Below, piece after piece: positions 27,459 through 36,745 of a stretch of DNA of 55,283 nucleotides (the stretch's first letter is position 1; each line of letters opens with the position of its first letter). The stretch spans positions 1 through 55,283 of the forward strand of contig JARWSJ010000006.1 in assembly GCA_029906195.1 (NCBI GenBank). The letters run 5' to 3'. The notes under the pieces were generated by a model, which did not search any database, was not told the origin of the DNA, and worked only from the letters and a program-made list of their open reading frames with translations. The stretch is from Chitinophagaceae bacterium 26-R-25 (GTDB lineage Bacteria; Bacteroidota; Bacteroidia; Chitinophagales; Chitinophagaceae). A program made the translations under genes and the position numbers.

Positions 27459-28637
27459 CTAATTTACATTTTCAATTATTCCGGCTATTCCCTGGCCACC
27501 GCCTACACAGGCCGTAACCATGCCGTACTTTTTATTAAGCCTCTTCATGTCGTGTGTTATCTGCACTGTAAGCTTTGTGCCTGTACAACCCAGCGGATGG
27601 CCCAGTGCAATGGCACCTCCGTTGATGTTAACTATTTCAGGATTAAGGCCCGCTTCTCTGATTACTGCAATCGATTGTGAAGCAAATGCTTCATTCAATT
27701 CTATCAGGTCAATTTGAGAAAGCGACATTCCTGTTTGCTTTAGAACCTTTGGTATTGCTGCAACAGGGCCTATTCCCATTATTCGCGGATGAACACCTGC
27801 ACTCGCACAGCCCACTAATCGTGCAATCGGTTTTAGTCCAAGTTGATTGATCATTTTTTCTCCCATCACTACTACAAAAGCCGCACCGTCACTGGTTTGT
27901 GAAGAGTTGCCTGCTGTAACACTTCCGCCTGCTGCAAATGCTGGTTTCAGTTTTGCAAGTGCATCCATATTGGTATCGGCTCTTGGACCTTCATCCGTAT
28001 CCATCACATAGCTTTTTGTCTGCTTTCTGCCTTTGGCATCTACAAACACCTGTTCTACAGTCACGGGAAGGATACCATTTTTGAAATGTCCGTTCTTAAT
28101 TGCGTTGATAGCTTTTAAGTGGCTGTTGTATGAAAATTCATCCTGCGCGTCGCGGGATACGTTGTACTCTTTTGCAACCGCTTCAGCCGTAAGGCCCATG
28201 CTCAAATAATAGTCTGGCTCGGTAGTAGCAATGCTATATGCAGGAACCGTTTTCCACCCTGCAGTTGGTACAAGGCTCATGCTTTCTGTACCACCGGCAA
28301 TAATGCAGTCTGCAAGTCCGCTCCTGATCTTAGCCGTTGCAATTGCAATAGTTTCAAGTCCACTGGCGCAATAACGGTTCACCGTCATTCCCGGAACTTC
28401 GATGCCCAATGCCTTTGCCGCGATAATTCTACCTACCTGCAAACCTTGTTCCGCTTCAGGAACAGCATTTCCCACAATCACATCATCCACAAGTTTAGCC
28501 TCAAGTTGCGGAACAGAGGCCATGAGTCCCTGGATCACATTTATAGCAAGGTCATCCGGGCGATAAAAACGAAAACCGCCGCGTTTTGATTTGCCTACCG
28601 CCGTTCTAAATCCTGCTACTATATAAGCTTCTTGCAT
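27459..28637 (-). CDS. Acetyl-CoA C-acyltransferase (thiolase)
   Basis: 392 residues, full-length thiolase. The acyl-binding Cys90 is in NRYCASGLE. The catalytic His lies in GGAIALGHPLGCTG and the second Cys in TACVGGGQGIA near the C-terminus. It cleaves 3-ketoacyl-CoA in beta-oxidation or condenses acetyl-CoA; degradative FadA-type and biosynthetic AtoB-type cannot be separated by eye. It may supply the same pathway as the enoyl-CoA hydratase at 16735. Single gene with its own terminator. Confidence 0.92.
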   Translation of the reverse strand: MQEAYIVAGFRTAVGKSKRGGFRFYRPDDLAINVIQGLMASVPQLEAKLVDDVIVGNAVPEAEQGLQVGRIIAAKALGIEVPGMTVNRYCASGLETIAIATAKIRSGLADCIIAGGTESMSLVPTAGWKTVPAYSIATTEPDYYLSMGLTAEAVAKEYNVSRDAQDEFSYNSHLKAINAIKNGHFKNGILPVTVEQVFVDAKGRKQTKSYVMDTDEGPRADTNMDALAKLKPAFAAGGSVTAGNSSQTSDGAAFVVVMGEKMINQLGLKPIARLVGCASAGVHPRIMGIGPVAAIPKVLKQTGMSLSQIDLIELNEAFASQSIAVIREAGLNPEIVNINGGAIALGHPLGCTGTKLTVQITHDMKRLNKKYGMVTACVGGGQGIAGIIENVN

Positions 28638-28714
28638 AATTGTAAGGTTTTAAAAAAAATGGTTGTTTATGCAACTTTGTATTTCAAAGATAGGAAAAGT
28701 TTTGAGTGAAAAAA

Positions 28715-28900
28715 GAGTTTTTGGTTGTTAGTTATTAGTTGTTAGCAGGCGGGGTAACCAGTGGCCGGTAGCCAGTAACCAAGTGTTTGGCAACAAACGT
28801 TTTCAGGCAAAAATCAACCATTGAATGTTGCACAGAAATACCGGCATCCGGCTACAGGCAACTGGCGTTCATTACTAACAACTATCAACCAACAACTTCC
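28715..28900. repeat. Inverted TTGTTAGTTATTAG repeat
   Basis: GGTTGTTAGTTATTAGTTGT (28723 on) is mirrored by ACTAACAACTATCAACCAAC (28873 on). Inside, GGCCGGTAGCC and GGCATCCGGCTA form further partial pairs. It lies just upstream of pyrD. Confidence 0.65.
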
Positions 28901-28910
28901 TCAACTTTCT

Positions 28911-28918
28911 TATCTTCG
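28911..28918 (+). promoter_or_regulatory. -7-like box of pyrD
   Basis: TATCTTCG differs from TAnnTTTG at one position and ends 8 bp before the ATG, the same near-leaderless layout as gltX. Confidence 0.45.
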
Positions 28919-28926
28919 CGGCCACT

Positions 28927-29952
28927 ATGTATCCTCTAATCAGATCCATCTTTTTTCGTTTCTCTCCAGAAGGTGTTCATTACTTTTCAATGAATTCTTT
29001 TAAGACGCTTTGTTCGGTTCCATTTGTAAGAAGTATTATCCGGTCATCGTTTGCTCCGTCAAACACACAACCAAAAGAGTTTTTGGGACTGCGTTTCAAA
29101 AACATCGTGGGGCTGGCTGCAGGCTTTGATAAAAACGCATTGTACTTAAAAGAGCTTGAAGCCATGGGTTTTGGTTTCGTGGAAATTGGCACCGTAACGC
29201 CCAAGCCACAAGCCGGAAATGACAAACCAAGGTTGTTCCGTTTGCCAAAAGATAAAGCGATCATCAATCGCATGGGCTTTAATAACGATGGAGTGGACGT
29301 GGTGGCGAAGCGCCTGCAGCAATGGAAAACACGCAAAAGTGATTTGATCATTGGAGGGAATATTGGTAAAAACAAAGTAACTCCTAATGAAGATGCGTGG
29401 AAGGACTATGAGATTTGCTTCAATGCACTTTTTGATTACGTAGATTATTTTGTGGTAAACGTAAGCTCGCCAAATACGCCGGGCCTGCGTGAGCTGCAGG
29501 AAAAAGATTCGCTGCGCAAAATTTTATCGCACCTGCAAACCATCAACCGTCAAAAGGCACAACCAAAGCCATTACTGCTGAAGATCGCTCCTGATCTTAC
29601 TCCTTCGCAAATAGATGACGTGATTGACCTTGCGATTGAAATAAACCTCGATGGTCTTGTTGCTACCAACACAACCATAAGCCGTGAAGGACTGGTAACA
29701 GACAAAGCGGAAGTAGAGGCCATCGGTATGGGCGGACTAAGCGGAAAGCCGGTGCAGAAAAAGTCTACCGAAGTTTTGCAATACATACATGAAAAGTCCG
29801 GCGGAAAAATTCCTGTGATTGCAAGCGGTGGTATTTTTACCGGAGCTGATGCCAAAGAAAAATTACAAGCCGGCGCAAGTCTCGTGCAGGTGTGGACTGG
29901 CTTTATTTACGAAGGTCCAACCATCGTCAAAAAGATTTACAGAGACTTATAA
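28927..29952 (+). CDS. pyrD: Dihydroorotate dehydrogenase, quinone-dependent
   Basis: Fourth step of pyrimidine synthesis: oxidises dihydroorotate to orotate with FMN and passes electrons to quinone. 341 residues, class 2 type: an N-terminal membrane-associating helix (MYPLIRSIFFRF) and the catalytic serine region NVSSPNTPGL (Ser180/181). FMN-binding segments GLAAGFDKN, INRMGFNNDG and VIASGGIFTGADA are intact. Single gene. Confidence 0.95.
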   Translation: MYPLIRSIFFRFSPEGVHYFSMNSFKTLCSVPFVRSIIRSSFAPSNTQPKEFLGLRFKNIVGLAAGFDKNALYLKELEAMGFGFVEIGTVTPKPQAGNDKPRLFRLPKDKAIINRMGFNNDGVDVVAKRLQQWKTRKSDLIIGGNIGKNKVTPNEDAWKDYEICFNALFDYVDYFVVNVSSPNTPGLRELQEKDSLRKILSHLQTINRQKAQPKPLLLKIAPDLTPSQIDDVIDLAIEINLDGLVATNTTISREGLVTDKAEVEAIGMGGLSGKPVQKKSTEVLQYIHEKSGGKIPVIASGGIFTGADAKEKLQAGASLVQVWTGFIYEGPTIVKKIYRDL

Positions 29953-30060
29953 AAAGTAAAAAACCAAAAGTAAAAAGTAAAAAAGTTGGTGCTGCCTACC
30001 TGAATGAATGTGGCATCGCCAACTTTTTTACTTTTTAATTTCTACTTTTAACTTCTTAAC
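29953..30060. repeat. Inverted AAAAGTAAAAAGT repeat with terminator-like core
   Basis: Tandem AAAAGTA units (29953-29987) are mirrored by TTTTTACTTTTTAA units (30025-30055). The core AAAAAGTTGG ... CCAACTTTTTT (about 29980-30031) can serve as the pyrD terminator. Confidence 0.65.
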
Positions 30061-30069
30061 AACCCTCAA

Positions 30070-30852
30070 ATGGACTACTTATTCACCGTTGATTCCCTTA
30101 TCAGCTTACTTACGCTTACAGTTTTGGAAGTTGTACTGGGCATCGACAATGTTATTTTCGTTTCTATTATCATGGGTAGATTGCCCAAGAATCAACAATT
30201 AAAGGCCCGCAGAATATGGATGTTCGCAGGTATTGCCGCCCGCGTGCTTTTGTTGATCGCATTGGGATGGCTCGTTCAGCAAAAGGGAAAACCAGTATTT
30301 GAGATTGGTGGCAAAGGCTTTGACCTTGCCAGTCTTGTAATGCTTGCCGGTGGCTTGTTCCTTATTTATAAAACGGTAAAAGAAATTCACCACAAGCTTG
30401 AGGGTTACGAAGAAGGTGGCGATGTGAAAGCAGCAGGAAGTTTCGGTGCGGCCATTGGCCAGATCATTTTGGTGGACATGGTGTTTTCTTTCGATAGTAT
30501 CATTACCGCCGTTGGTATTGCCAAGCACGTTCCCATTATGATCATTGCTGTTGTTATTGCCATGTTCATCATGTTTTTGTTTAGCCAGAAAATAGCTGAC
30601 TTTATTGGCAAACACCCAACATTAAAGATGCTGGCACTTTCATTTCTCGTAATGGTTGGTGTGGTATTGATCATTGAAGGATGGGATGGAGAAAAAGCAC
30701 ATGAACTGCACTTGAAAAACTATGTGTATTTCGCCATGGCGTTTTCATTTGGTGTTGAGCTGTTGAATATGCGTTTGCGAAGAAAAAGCAGCAAGATCAG
30801 CAAGCCTGTTGAGCTTCATAATGTGGAGGAACGCGCAAGCAAGAACAATTAA
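30070..30852 (+). CDS. TerC-family membrane protein
   Basis: 260 residues and about seven membrane helices. The family's conserved acidic membrane motifs are present: LEVVLGIDNVIF (Asp26) in helix 1 and DMVFSFDSIITAVG in the middle. TerC-like proteins are linked to tellurite resistance and, in several bacteria, to manganese export or metal loading of secreted enzymes. The C-terminal basic tail is cytoplasmic by the positive-inside rule. Substrate not readable. Confidence 0.88.
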   Translation: MDYLFTVDSLISLLTLTVLEVVLGIDNVIFVSIIMGRLPKNQQLKARRIWMFAGIAARVLLLIALGWLVQQKGKPVFEIGGKGFDLASLVMLAGGLFLIYKTVKEIHHKLEGYEEGGDVKAAGSFGAAIGQIILVDMVFSFDSIITAVGIAKHVPIMIIAVVIAMFIMFLFSQKIADFIGKHPTLKMLALSFLVMVGVVLIIEGWDGEKAHELHLKNYVYFAMAFSFGVELLNMRLRRKSSKISKPVELHNVEERASKNN

Positions 30853-30988
30853 TAATTAATAATTAAGAATTAAGAAGGCCGCGTTCGTTATTGAATGCGG
30901 CCTTCGAATTTTTAGATACACATGTTTGCGATGCCACCCTTGTCAAGAATTACACTCTATTAATTATTCATTATTAATTATTAATTGC
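30849..30988. repeat. Inverted AATTAATAAT repeat around a terminator
   Basis: ATTAATAATTAATAATTAAG (30849 on) and its complement (30958-30988) flank the terC terminator. Same family as 27246-27380. Confidence 0.7.
30874..30910 (+). terminator. Terminator after the TerC gene
   Basis: GAAGGCCGC (30874-30882) pairs with GCGGCCTTC (30897-30905), then GAATTTTT. Confidence 0.75.
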
Positions 30989-31013
30989 TCCTAATTCTGT
31001 TTAATTTGTAAAC

Positions 31014-32513
31014 ATGTTTTTGAGAAGAGTTGCCATTTTTTTCCTCGTGTTTAGTGCACACACATCAATGTTGCCTGCGCAACAAAGACCGAATATTGTA
31101 TTCATACTTGCAGATGATCTTGGCTACAATGACATCGGCACCTATGGCAATAAACTGGTGCCAACACCACACATCGATTCGCTTGCATTGAGTGGCGTAA
31201 AAATGTTGAATGGCTACTGTACATCTCCCATCTGCAGTCCGTCAAGAGCGGCCATATTGACCGGAAGATACCAGCAACGTTTTGGATTTGAGTTCCAGGA
31301 AAAAGATGCGCCGATTGGAAAACTTTCTTTGATGCAGAAGGAAAAATTTTTCAAAAGGGCGCACAAAGAAGGCGATATTATTGATCTTTCGAAAGACTCG
31401 ATAGTTGTGCCCAATGGGTTGCCAAAAGATGAAATTACACTCGCACAGTTGTTGAAGCAAAACGGGTATAAAACCGGCGCAATAGGAAAATGGAACCTTG
31501 GAGTAGCAGATTATCAACTGCCTGATGCAAAAGGCTTTGATTACTTCTATGGCTTTTACGCTGCCGCCGGATTGTATGCCTCAGAAAAAGATCCCACAAT
31601 AGTTAACCAGCACATTGACGATATTTTGGATAAGCCAACATGGTTCAGGCACAAATACAGTGCATTGGTAAGAAATGGAAACCCTGTAGACGAAACGGAA
31701 TATCTTACCACTAAATTTGGTGAAGAAGCCGTTGTATTCATCGAACAAAACAAGAGCAATCCATTTTTTTTGTATGTGCCTTTTAATGCGCCGCACACTC
31801 CCTTCCAGGCGCCCAAAGATATTGTTGCTAAATTTTCAAACATTGAAGAACCGCAAAAGCAGGTGTACTATGCAATGATCACTGCGCTTGATGATGCAAT
31901 AGGAAAAATAATAAGCAAGCTGAAGGAAACGGGGCTCGATAAAAACACGCTCATCATATTCACAAGTGACAACGGTGGTGCAACTTATGCAACTGCGACG
32001 GACAACGAGCCTTTGAAGGGAGGCAAGTTGAGTGAATTTGATGGCGGCATAAAAGTGCCTTACATCATGAGTTACGCAGATAAAATTCCGGCAGGCACAA
32101 CTTATCAATCCCCCGTGAGTACATTGGATATTTTTTCGACGGCCGTTGGCGTGGCGGGGATCGCTTCGCCTGCGGGCAAAGTGTATGATGGCGTAAATCT
32201 GCTTCCATTTGTAAGTGGTGGGAACAACAACGCACCGCATGATATTTTGTACTGGCGAAATGGCTACTCCAAAGCAATACGAAAAGGAGACTATAAACTC
32301 TACATAAACGAGAAGGAAAAAGTGGAATTCCTGTATGACCTTTCAACAGATCCCGGAGAGCACAATGACGTTTCCGCCAATTTCCCTGAAAAAGTCAGGG
32401 AGCTAAAAGCCGACCTGAATCGCTGGGAGGCGACTTTGAGCAAACCGATGTGGAAATCGCGTTTTCATTTCAGGTTAAAAGTGAGGGACAGATATTTTAT
32501 TTTTCCAACATAA
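31014..32513 (+). CDS. Secreted sulfatase
   Basis: 499 residues with a signal peptide (to about 22, MLPAQQ). Type I sulfatase: metal-binding ADDLGYND at 33-40, formylglycine motif CSPSR at 74-78 followed by AAILTGR, and the second metal site TSDNGG. Cys74 needs oxidation to formylglycine by a separate maturase, not encoded in the window. Probably periplasmic; it removes sulfate esters from a glycan or small molecule, substrate unknown. It is the last chromosomal gene before the tRNA and the island. Confidence 0.9.
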   Translation: MFLRRVAIFFLVFSAHTSMLPAQQRPNIVFILADDLGYNDIGTYGNKLVPTPHIDSLALSGVKMLNGYCTSPICSPSRAAILTGRYQQRFGFEFQEKDAPIGKLSLMQKEKFFKRAHKEGDIIDLSKDSIVVPNGLPKDEITLAQLLKQNGYKTGAIGKWNLGVADYQLPDAKGFDYFYGFYAAAGLYASEKDPTIVNQHIDDILDKPTWFRHKYSALVRNGNPVDETEYLTTKFGEEAVVFIEQNKSNPFFLYVPFNAPHTPFQAPKDIVAKFSNIEEPQKQVYYAMITALDDAIGKIISKLKETGLDKNTLIIFTSDNGGATYATATDNEPLKGGKLSEFDGGIKVPYIMSYADKIPAGTTYQSPVSTLDIFSTAVGVAGIASPAGKVYDGVNLLPFVSGGNNNAPHDILYWRNGYSKAIRKGDYKLYINEKEKVEFLYDLSTDPGEHNDVSANFPEKVRELKADLNRWEATLSKPMWKSRFHFRLKVRDRYFIFPT

Positions 32514-32636
32514 GAGTCTGATTATTTAGCCATTTACGCGTCTATGAAGCATATTTAAAAAACTTTTTGCGATGTTTTTGGATTGTATAAGATGAAGTCT
32601 TACTTTTGCCTCCCTCCCGTAAATCGGGACTAGGTA

Positions 32637-32725
32637 GGTGAGGTGCCTGAGTGGCCGAAAGGAACGGTTTGCTAAATCGTCGTACGGGTTACACTGTACC
32701 GTGGGTTCGAATCCCACCCTCACCG
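32637..32725 (+). tRNA. tRNA-Ser (GCU)
   Basis: The acceptor stem GGTGAGG (32637-32643) pairs with CCTCACC (32718-32724), discriminator G. The anticodon loop TTGCTAA carries GCT. A long variable arm (class II tRNA) and T-loop GGGTTCGAATCCC are present. No CCA is encoded. A tyrosine recombinase gene begins about 260 bp downstream, so the 3' end is the likely attachment site of the island. Confidence 0.95.
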
Positions 32726-32760
32726 CTGATATCTATTTTTCTAGATAAAGCAATATTAAG

Positions 32761-32794
32761 AAAGCCTGCAAAATCAAGTGTTTGCAGGCTTTTT
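32761..32794 (+). terminator. Terminator after tRNA-Ser
   Basis: AAAGCCTGCAAA (32761-32772) and TTTGCAGGCTTT (32781-32792) form a 12-bp stem followed by more T. Confidence 0.85.
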
Positions 32795-32836
32795 CATTTC
32801 TAGCCTGTCTTCACTTTATAGCACTTTTTAGCTATA

Positions 32837-32860
32837 GTTCATTGAACAATTCGTTGAACA
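32837..32860. repeat. Left island-end repeat (arm-site candidate)
   Basis: It contains TGAACAATTCGTTGAACA (32843-32860). The same 18 bases with one change occur at 53008-53025 near the other end of the island, in the same orientation. GTTCATTGAAC within it is itself a dyad, and GTTCAATGG follows at 32880. Confidence 0.6.
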
Positions 32861-32986
32861 GTTACTTAATCTTATTTCTGTTCAATGGATCTTACACAAC
32901 AGTATGTTTATTAACACTTTGTAAGAACGCATGTATGTTATTTGTTATGCGTTAATTCTATTTTTAAACTATAAAAATTGGGTGTT

Positions 32987-34213
32987 ATGAACAGAAGTTT
33001 TGGACTACTATTTTTTCTGAGAAAATCACGGACAAAGACTGAATCAGAAGCAACTATTTATGTCAAGATTACTGTCGATGGTCAAGCTGTTGAAATTAGT
33101 GTTAAGCGTCAATGTCGACCTGAGTTGTGGAACGTTGATGCCGGACGTGTTGGCGGAAAAACTGAGAATGCAAAATTGGTAAATCAATATCTTGATACTT
33201 TTCAGCAGCGGATATTCGAAGCGAAAAGACAGTTGATTGAATTAAATAGATCTGTAACCGCTGAAAATATTAAGTCGTTAATTCTAGGAATCGATGTCCT
33301 TCGTAATCGCCATACAATTGTGGAGGTGTTTCAGCATCATAATGAGCAAATGGAATCGTTAGTTGGACAGGAATACGCCAAAGGGACTTTGCAACTTTTC
33401 CAAAGAACTTTATCACACACTAAATCTTTTCTACAGGCACGTTACCATATAACGGATATGGATATCTCGGAATTAAACTATGAGTTTATTTGTGAATATG
33501 AGTTTTGGCTTAAAAGCGTTCGAAAATGTGATCATAACTCTGCACTTAAATACCTAGCCAATTTTAGGAAGATCGTCAACAGGTGTATTAGAAACGGTTG
33601 GTTACAAAAAGATCCTTTTATTGGATTCAACATGTCTCGAAGGGAAGTGGAAAGAGTGGCATTGACTGAAACGCAACTAAAAATACTAGGTGACAAGAAG
33701 TTTAATATCGAGCGCCTAACTCTGGTGAGAGACATTTTTCTTTTCAGTTGCTTTTCCGGACTCGCATACGCAGATGTCAAAAAATTGGATCGGTCCGAAA
33801 TAATAACAGGCGTTGATGGCGAGCAGTGGATTGACAGTAAAAGACAAAAAACTAAAGTAACTGCACGAATTCCGTTGCTGCCTCCTGCTGTTGAAATCTT
33901 GAAAAGATACATTGATCATCCTCAGTGTATTCGAACAAATGCACTATTGCCGGTCTTTAGCAATCAAAAAATGAATGCTTATTTGAAGGAGATTGCTGAT
34001 TTGTGCGGCATTTCCAAAAACCTAACATTTCACATAGCTCGTCACACGTTTGCAACAACGGTGACTTTGAGTAATGGTGTTCCAATTGAAACCGTTGCAA
34101 AAATGTTGGGTCACCGTAATCTTAAAACAACGCAACACTATGCGCGAATTTTAGATAAGAAGATCGGCGAGGATATGAAGCACCTACACGAGAAATATAA
34201 GATTAAGGGATAG
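32987..34213 (+). CDS. int: Tyrosine recombinase (integrase)
   Basis: About 408 residues from the ATG at 32987 (an in-frame TTG at 32978 adds three). N-terminal arm-binding domain (to about 90), SAM-like core-binding domain (110-215), catalytic domain from about 230. Counting from the longer start, the catalytic His352-x-x-Arg355, His379 and nucleophile Tyr388 (QHYARIL) are clear, and a Lys lies near 288-292. The position of the first catalytic Arg reads FSGLAYADV, lacking Arg, as in many Bacteroidota integrases of the IntDOT type. It should catalyse integration and excision of the island at the tRNA-Ser end. Confidence 0.93.
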   Translation: MNRSFGLLFFLRKSRTKTESEATIYVKITVDGQAVEISVKRQCRPELWNVDAGRVGGKTENAKLVNQYLDTFQQRIFEAKRQLIELNRSVTAENIKSLILGIDVLRNRHTIVEVFQHHNEQMESLVGQEYAKGTLQLFQRTLSHTKSFLQARYHITDMDISELNYEFICEYEFWLKSVRKCDHNSALKYLANFRKIVNRCIRNGWLQKDPFIGFNMSRREVERVALTETQLKILGDKKFNIERLTLVRDIFLFSCFSGLAYADVKKLDRSEIITGVDGEQWIDSKRQKTKVTARIPLLPPAVEILKRYIDHPQCIRTNALLPVFSNQKMNAYLKEIADLCGISKNLTFHIARHTFATTVTLSNGVPIETVAKMLGHRNLKTTQHYARILDKKIGEDMKHLHEKYKIKG

Positions 34214-34306
34214 ACGAAGCAGAAAGGAAAATGCAAGAACTCTGCTGCTCGAAATGAGCAATACATTTTAAATAAACTATAAACAAATCTCAACTACAAA
34301 TTTGAT

Positions 34307-35401
34307 ATGAAAATTGATAAAAACTATGCAGAGCTAATAAATACTTTAAAGCAAGAAATTATTAGCAGTAGGTATCATGCCGCACGTTTGGTTAATAAGG
34401 AACAACTGGTATTGTATTTAAAAACTGGCAAAATGTTGTCTGAGAAAGTTAAAGGCCAAAAATGGGGCACAAAGGTCCTCGAACAAATTTCATTAGACCT
34501 TCAAAAGGAATTGCCTGGCCTGAAAGGGTTTTCGACAAGTAATCTTAAGAAAATCCGTCTTTTTGCGGAGGCCTACTTTGACTTGTTAATTAGTTCGACA
34601 CCGTCGAACCAATTTGATAGAAACTCGCCTAACTCTGAATTTTCAGATGCAAAGTTTCATTCAGAGGAACTGCGAAGCGAAAATTTTCAACTGGCATTTT
34701 ATGGTATTAGTTTTTCTCACCATTTTTCTATTTTGACAAAGGTTAAAACCTGGCCGGCTCGTTTCTTCTATATACAATCAGCCTCAGCAAATTTTTGGTC
34801 CCTTGCAGTGCTGGAACACCATATAGAAAATAAACTTTTTACCAAGGAAGGTAAACTTCAAAATAACTTTGATCAGGCATTGCAAGATTCCCTAAAGCCA
34901 TCAGCAAAGAGAATGTTTAAAGATGAATACCTTTTAGATTTTATTTGCAATGAAGAAATTGAAGATGAACGAACACTAGAACAACAAGTTGTTTTAAATA
35001 TTCGCAATTTTATTTTGCAAATGGGAAAAGGATTTTGCTTTGTTGGAAACCAATATCGACTTGAGGTTGACGGTGACGAGTTTTTTATTGACCTCCTATT
35101 CTTTAATCGCCATTTGCAATGTTTAGTGGCTTTCGAACTTAAGAAAGGAAAATTCAAACCCGCAGATATAGGCCAATTGAATTTTTATCTCAATGTTTTG
35201 GATGAAAAAATAAAACTTCCAGAGGAAAATTCGAGTATTGGTATTGTGCTTTGCAAGGAAAAGAATAATACAGTTGTTGAATTTGCAATTAAAAGTGTTG
35301 ATAAGGCGATGGGAGTAGCTACCTATAAAACTTCTAAACAAATGCCCGAGGAGATGAAACGTATTTTACCAGACGCCGATCAGCTAGCAAACTTGTTTTA
35401 A
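34307..35401 (+). CDS. DUF1016/YhcG PD-(D/E)XK nuclease-like protein
   Basis: 364 residues. N-terminal DUF1016_N winged-helix part (about 10-170, with WGTKVLEQISLDL) and C-terminal PD-(D/E)XK nuclease domain (about 200-350). Its probable active site is Asp262 (FFIDLLFFN), Glu277-x-Lys279 (AFELKKGKF) and Gln290. YhcG-type proteins are frequent in defence and mobile islands next to restriction genes; the target nucleic acid is unknown. No restriction or methylase gene is adjacent. TAAACTATAAAC about 30 bp upstream resembles sequences before int and the DUF4238 gene. Confidence 0.85.
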   Translation: MKIDKNYAELINTLKQEIISSRYHAARLVNKEQLVLYLKTGKMLSEKVKGQKWGTKVLEQISLDLQKELPGLKGFSTSNLKKIRLFAEAYFDLLISSTPSNQFDRNSPNSEFSDAKFHSEELRSENFQLAFYGISFSHHFSILTKVKTWPARFFYIQSASANFWSLAVLEHHIENKLFTKEGKLQNNFDQALQDSLKPSAKRMFKDEYLLDFICNEEIEDERTLEQQVVLNIRNFILQMGKGFCFVGNQYRLEVDGDEFFIDLLFFNRHLQCLVAFELKKGKFKPADIGQLNFYLNVLDEKIKLPEENSSIGIVLCKEKNNTVVEFAIKSVDKAMGVATYKTSKQMPEEMKRILPDADQLANLF

Positions 35402-35440
35402 GTAATTGATATTTTTAATAAATTATGAAAAAATTGAATA

Positions 35441-35713
35441 ATGCAATCAATACTATTACATTCCATAACGGCTGATGAATTCTTCGATAAGATGAGGGCC
35501 ATTTTAAAGGAAGAAATCAAATTGGCCTTGCAGCAGGATCAACTTTTGACTAAGGAAGGTGCATTAAAAATGATTGGTGTCAGTAACGCTGCTTTTTTAA
35601 AAGCCATTAATGATGGAGTAATTAAACCGCAATTAGTTAAAGGCAGAAAGACGGCCATGTATCTGGAATCAGAAGTGTTGAAGATTGAAAGGAAGAAGAA
35701 ATTGCCAACCTAA
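35441..35713 (+). CDS. Small HTH protein (excisionase-like)
   Basis: 90 residues. A helical N-terminus is followed by a MerR/HTH_17-type winged helix (LTKEGALKMIGVSNAAFLKA ... GVIKPQLVKGRK). Such proteins act as excisionases or small regulators in Bacteroidota mobile elements. It is 39 bp downstream of the DUF1016 gene and on the same strand, so likely co-transcribed. Its stop codon abuts that of the convergent gene. Confidence 0.75.
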   Translation: MQSILLHSITADEFFDKMRAILKEEIKLALQQDQLLTKEGALKMIGVSNAAFLKAINDGVIKPQLVKGRKTAMYLESEVLKIERKKKLPT

Positions 35714-36451
35714 TTATAATTGAATCATATCTTCCTCTTTTACTGGAATAAAGACATTCCTTTTCTTTGTTAATAATTCTAATGCATGATTTGCGTAATT
35801 AAAATCATCACACCACTTTTGGCATTTCCTTTTTATTTGCGAATCGAGATATTTTTCTAAATAGTACATACGCTTTATCATAGCGTATGTACCTCGGTAT
35901 ATATCCACATATTCACTCAATTTTGACTGAAAGAATTCTGATTTTAGGTTTTGTAAATCTGCTACTATTAAGGCTGTATCTGGTTTTGGAGGAGAGGAGG
36001 TGGTGATATCCTTCAACCCAGAAGGTAAATCATAGGGGCGTTTGCCTTTGGTTTGTTTTTTATTGGCCGAAAGTTTCTTTTTAAATTCCTCTTCACTTCT
36101 TTTATATTCCATATATCGGGCCAGGTCAATGTTCCGGTCTTTCAATTCCTGTGATAGTTTTTGTATAGCTTTCTTATTATACAAATATGATCTACCGTTT
36201 TTGATAAATGCATTAAATCCAAATTCCGTTCTTATGAAACTGCCAGCTCGCCAATCTGCTTTTAAATAATCGCCGGTATCGTTTTCGTTGATCCAATCAC
36301 CTCTTTCAATGGCCATTTTTTTAAAGAGTTTTGACGCTTTCAGCAAAGCTTCTGCTGAAAATTGTTGGTCCTTTGGGTGCTCTGCTGTACCGATCAATTG
36401 AGCGATTAAGGATTTTATTTCCTGAAGCTCAGACAGAACTTTGTTTTCCAT
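35714..36451 (-). CDS. Hypothetical island protein
   Basis: 245 residues, no family recognised. It is highly charged and helical, with an N-terminal coil (VLSELQEIKSLIAQLIG), a central segment (GDWINENDTGDYLKADWRAG, FGFNAFIKNGRSYLYNKKAI) that could be a DNA-binding HTH like those of Bacteroidota element regulators, and a Lys-rich linker. No signal or membrane span. It converges with the 90-residue HTH gene with no spacer. Confidence 0.6.
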   Translation of the reverse strand: MENKVLSELQEIKSLIAQLIGTAEHPKDQQFSAEALLKASKLFKKMAIERGDWINENDTGDYLKADWRAGSFIRTEFGFNAFIKNGRSYLYNKKAIQKLSQELKDRNIDLARYMEYKRSEEEFKKKLSANKKQTKGKRPYDLPSGLKDITTSSPPKPDTALIVADLQNLKSEFFQSKLSEYVDIYRGTYAMIKRMYYLEKYLDSQIKRKCQKWCDDFNYANHALELLTKKRNVFIPVKEEDMIQL

Positions 36452-36745
36452 AGCTACAAATTGAGGAAAAAAATGACATGAAGGAATTGCGTTTATAATT
36501 TAGATCTATTCACTGACAACCGCAGCCTGCTGTTCCGCCTGTCTGAGCCCATGCTTATTAAAGAGACAAAAGCTCATTGTTAATTGCCTGGCGTTATTCG
36601 TCTGCCGAAATGGAAGCTGAATCGGGAACCCAAAGATGAGAATACATACTCGCTAGCTCGTCATATTGCTAATGCAATGCTGCGTGCCGTTTTTTGTCAA
36701 CTTAAGCTACGTGACAAAATTTAATAGCATCTATTAAGTTTAATG
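36452..36745. other. Gap downstream of the CBASS operon, cassette-like spacer 1
   Basis: No gene. Positions 36570-36630 (AAGCTCATTGTT ... TCTGCCGAAA, GGAA, CTGAAT) resemble 38771-38836 on the other side of the CBASS pair. The remainder shows nothing I can name. Confidence 0.5.
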
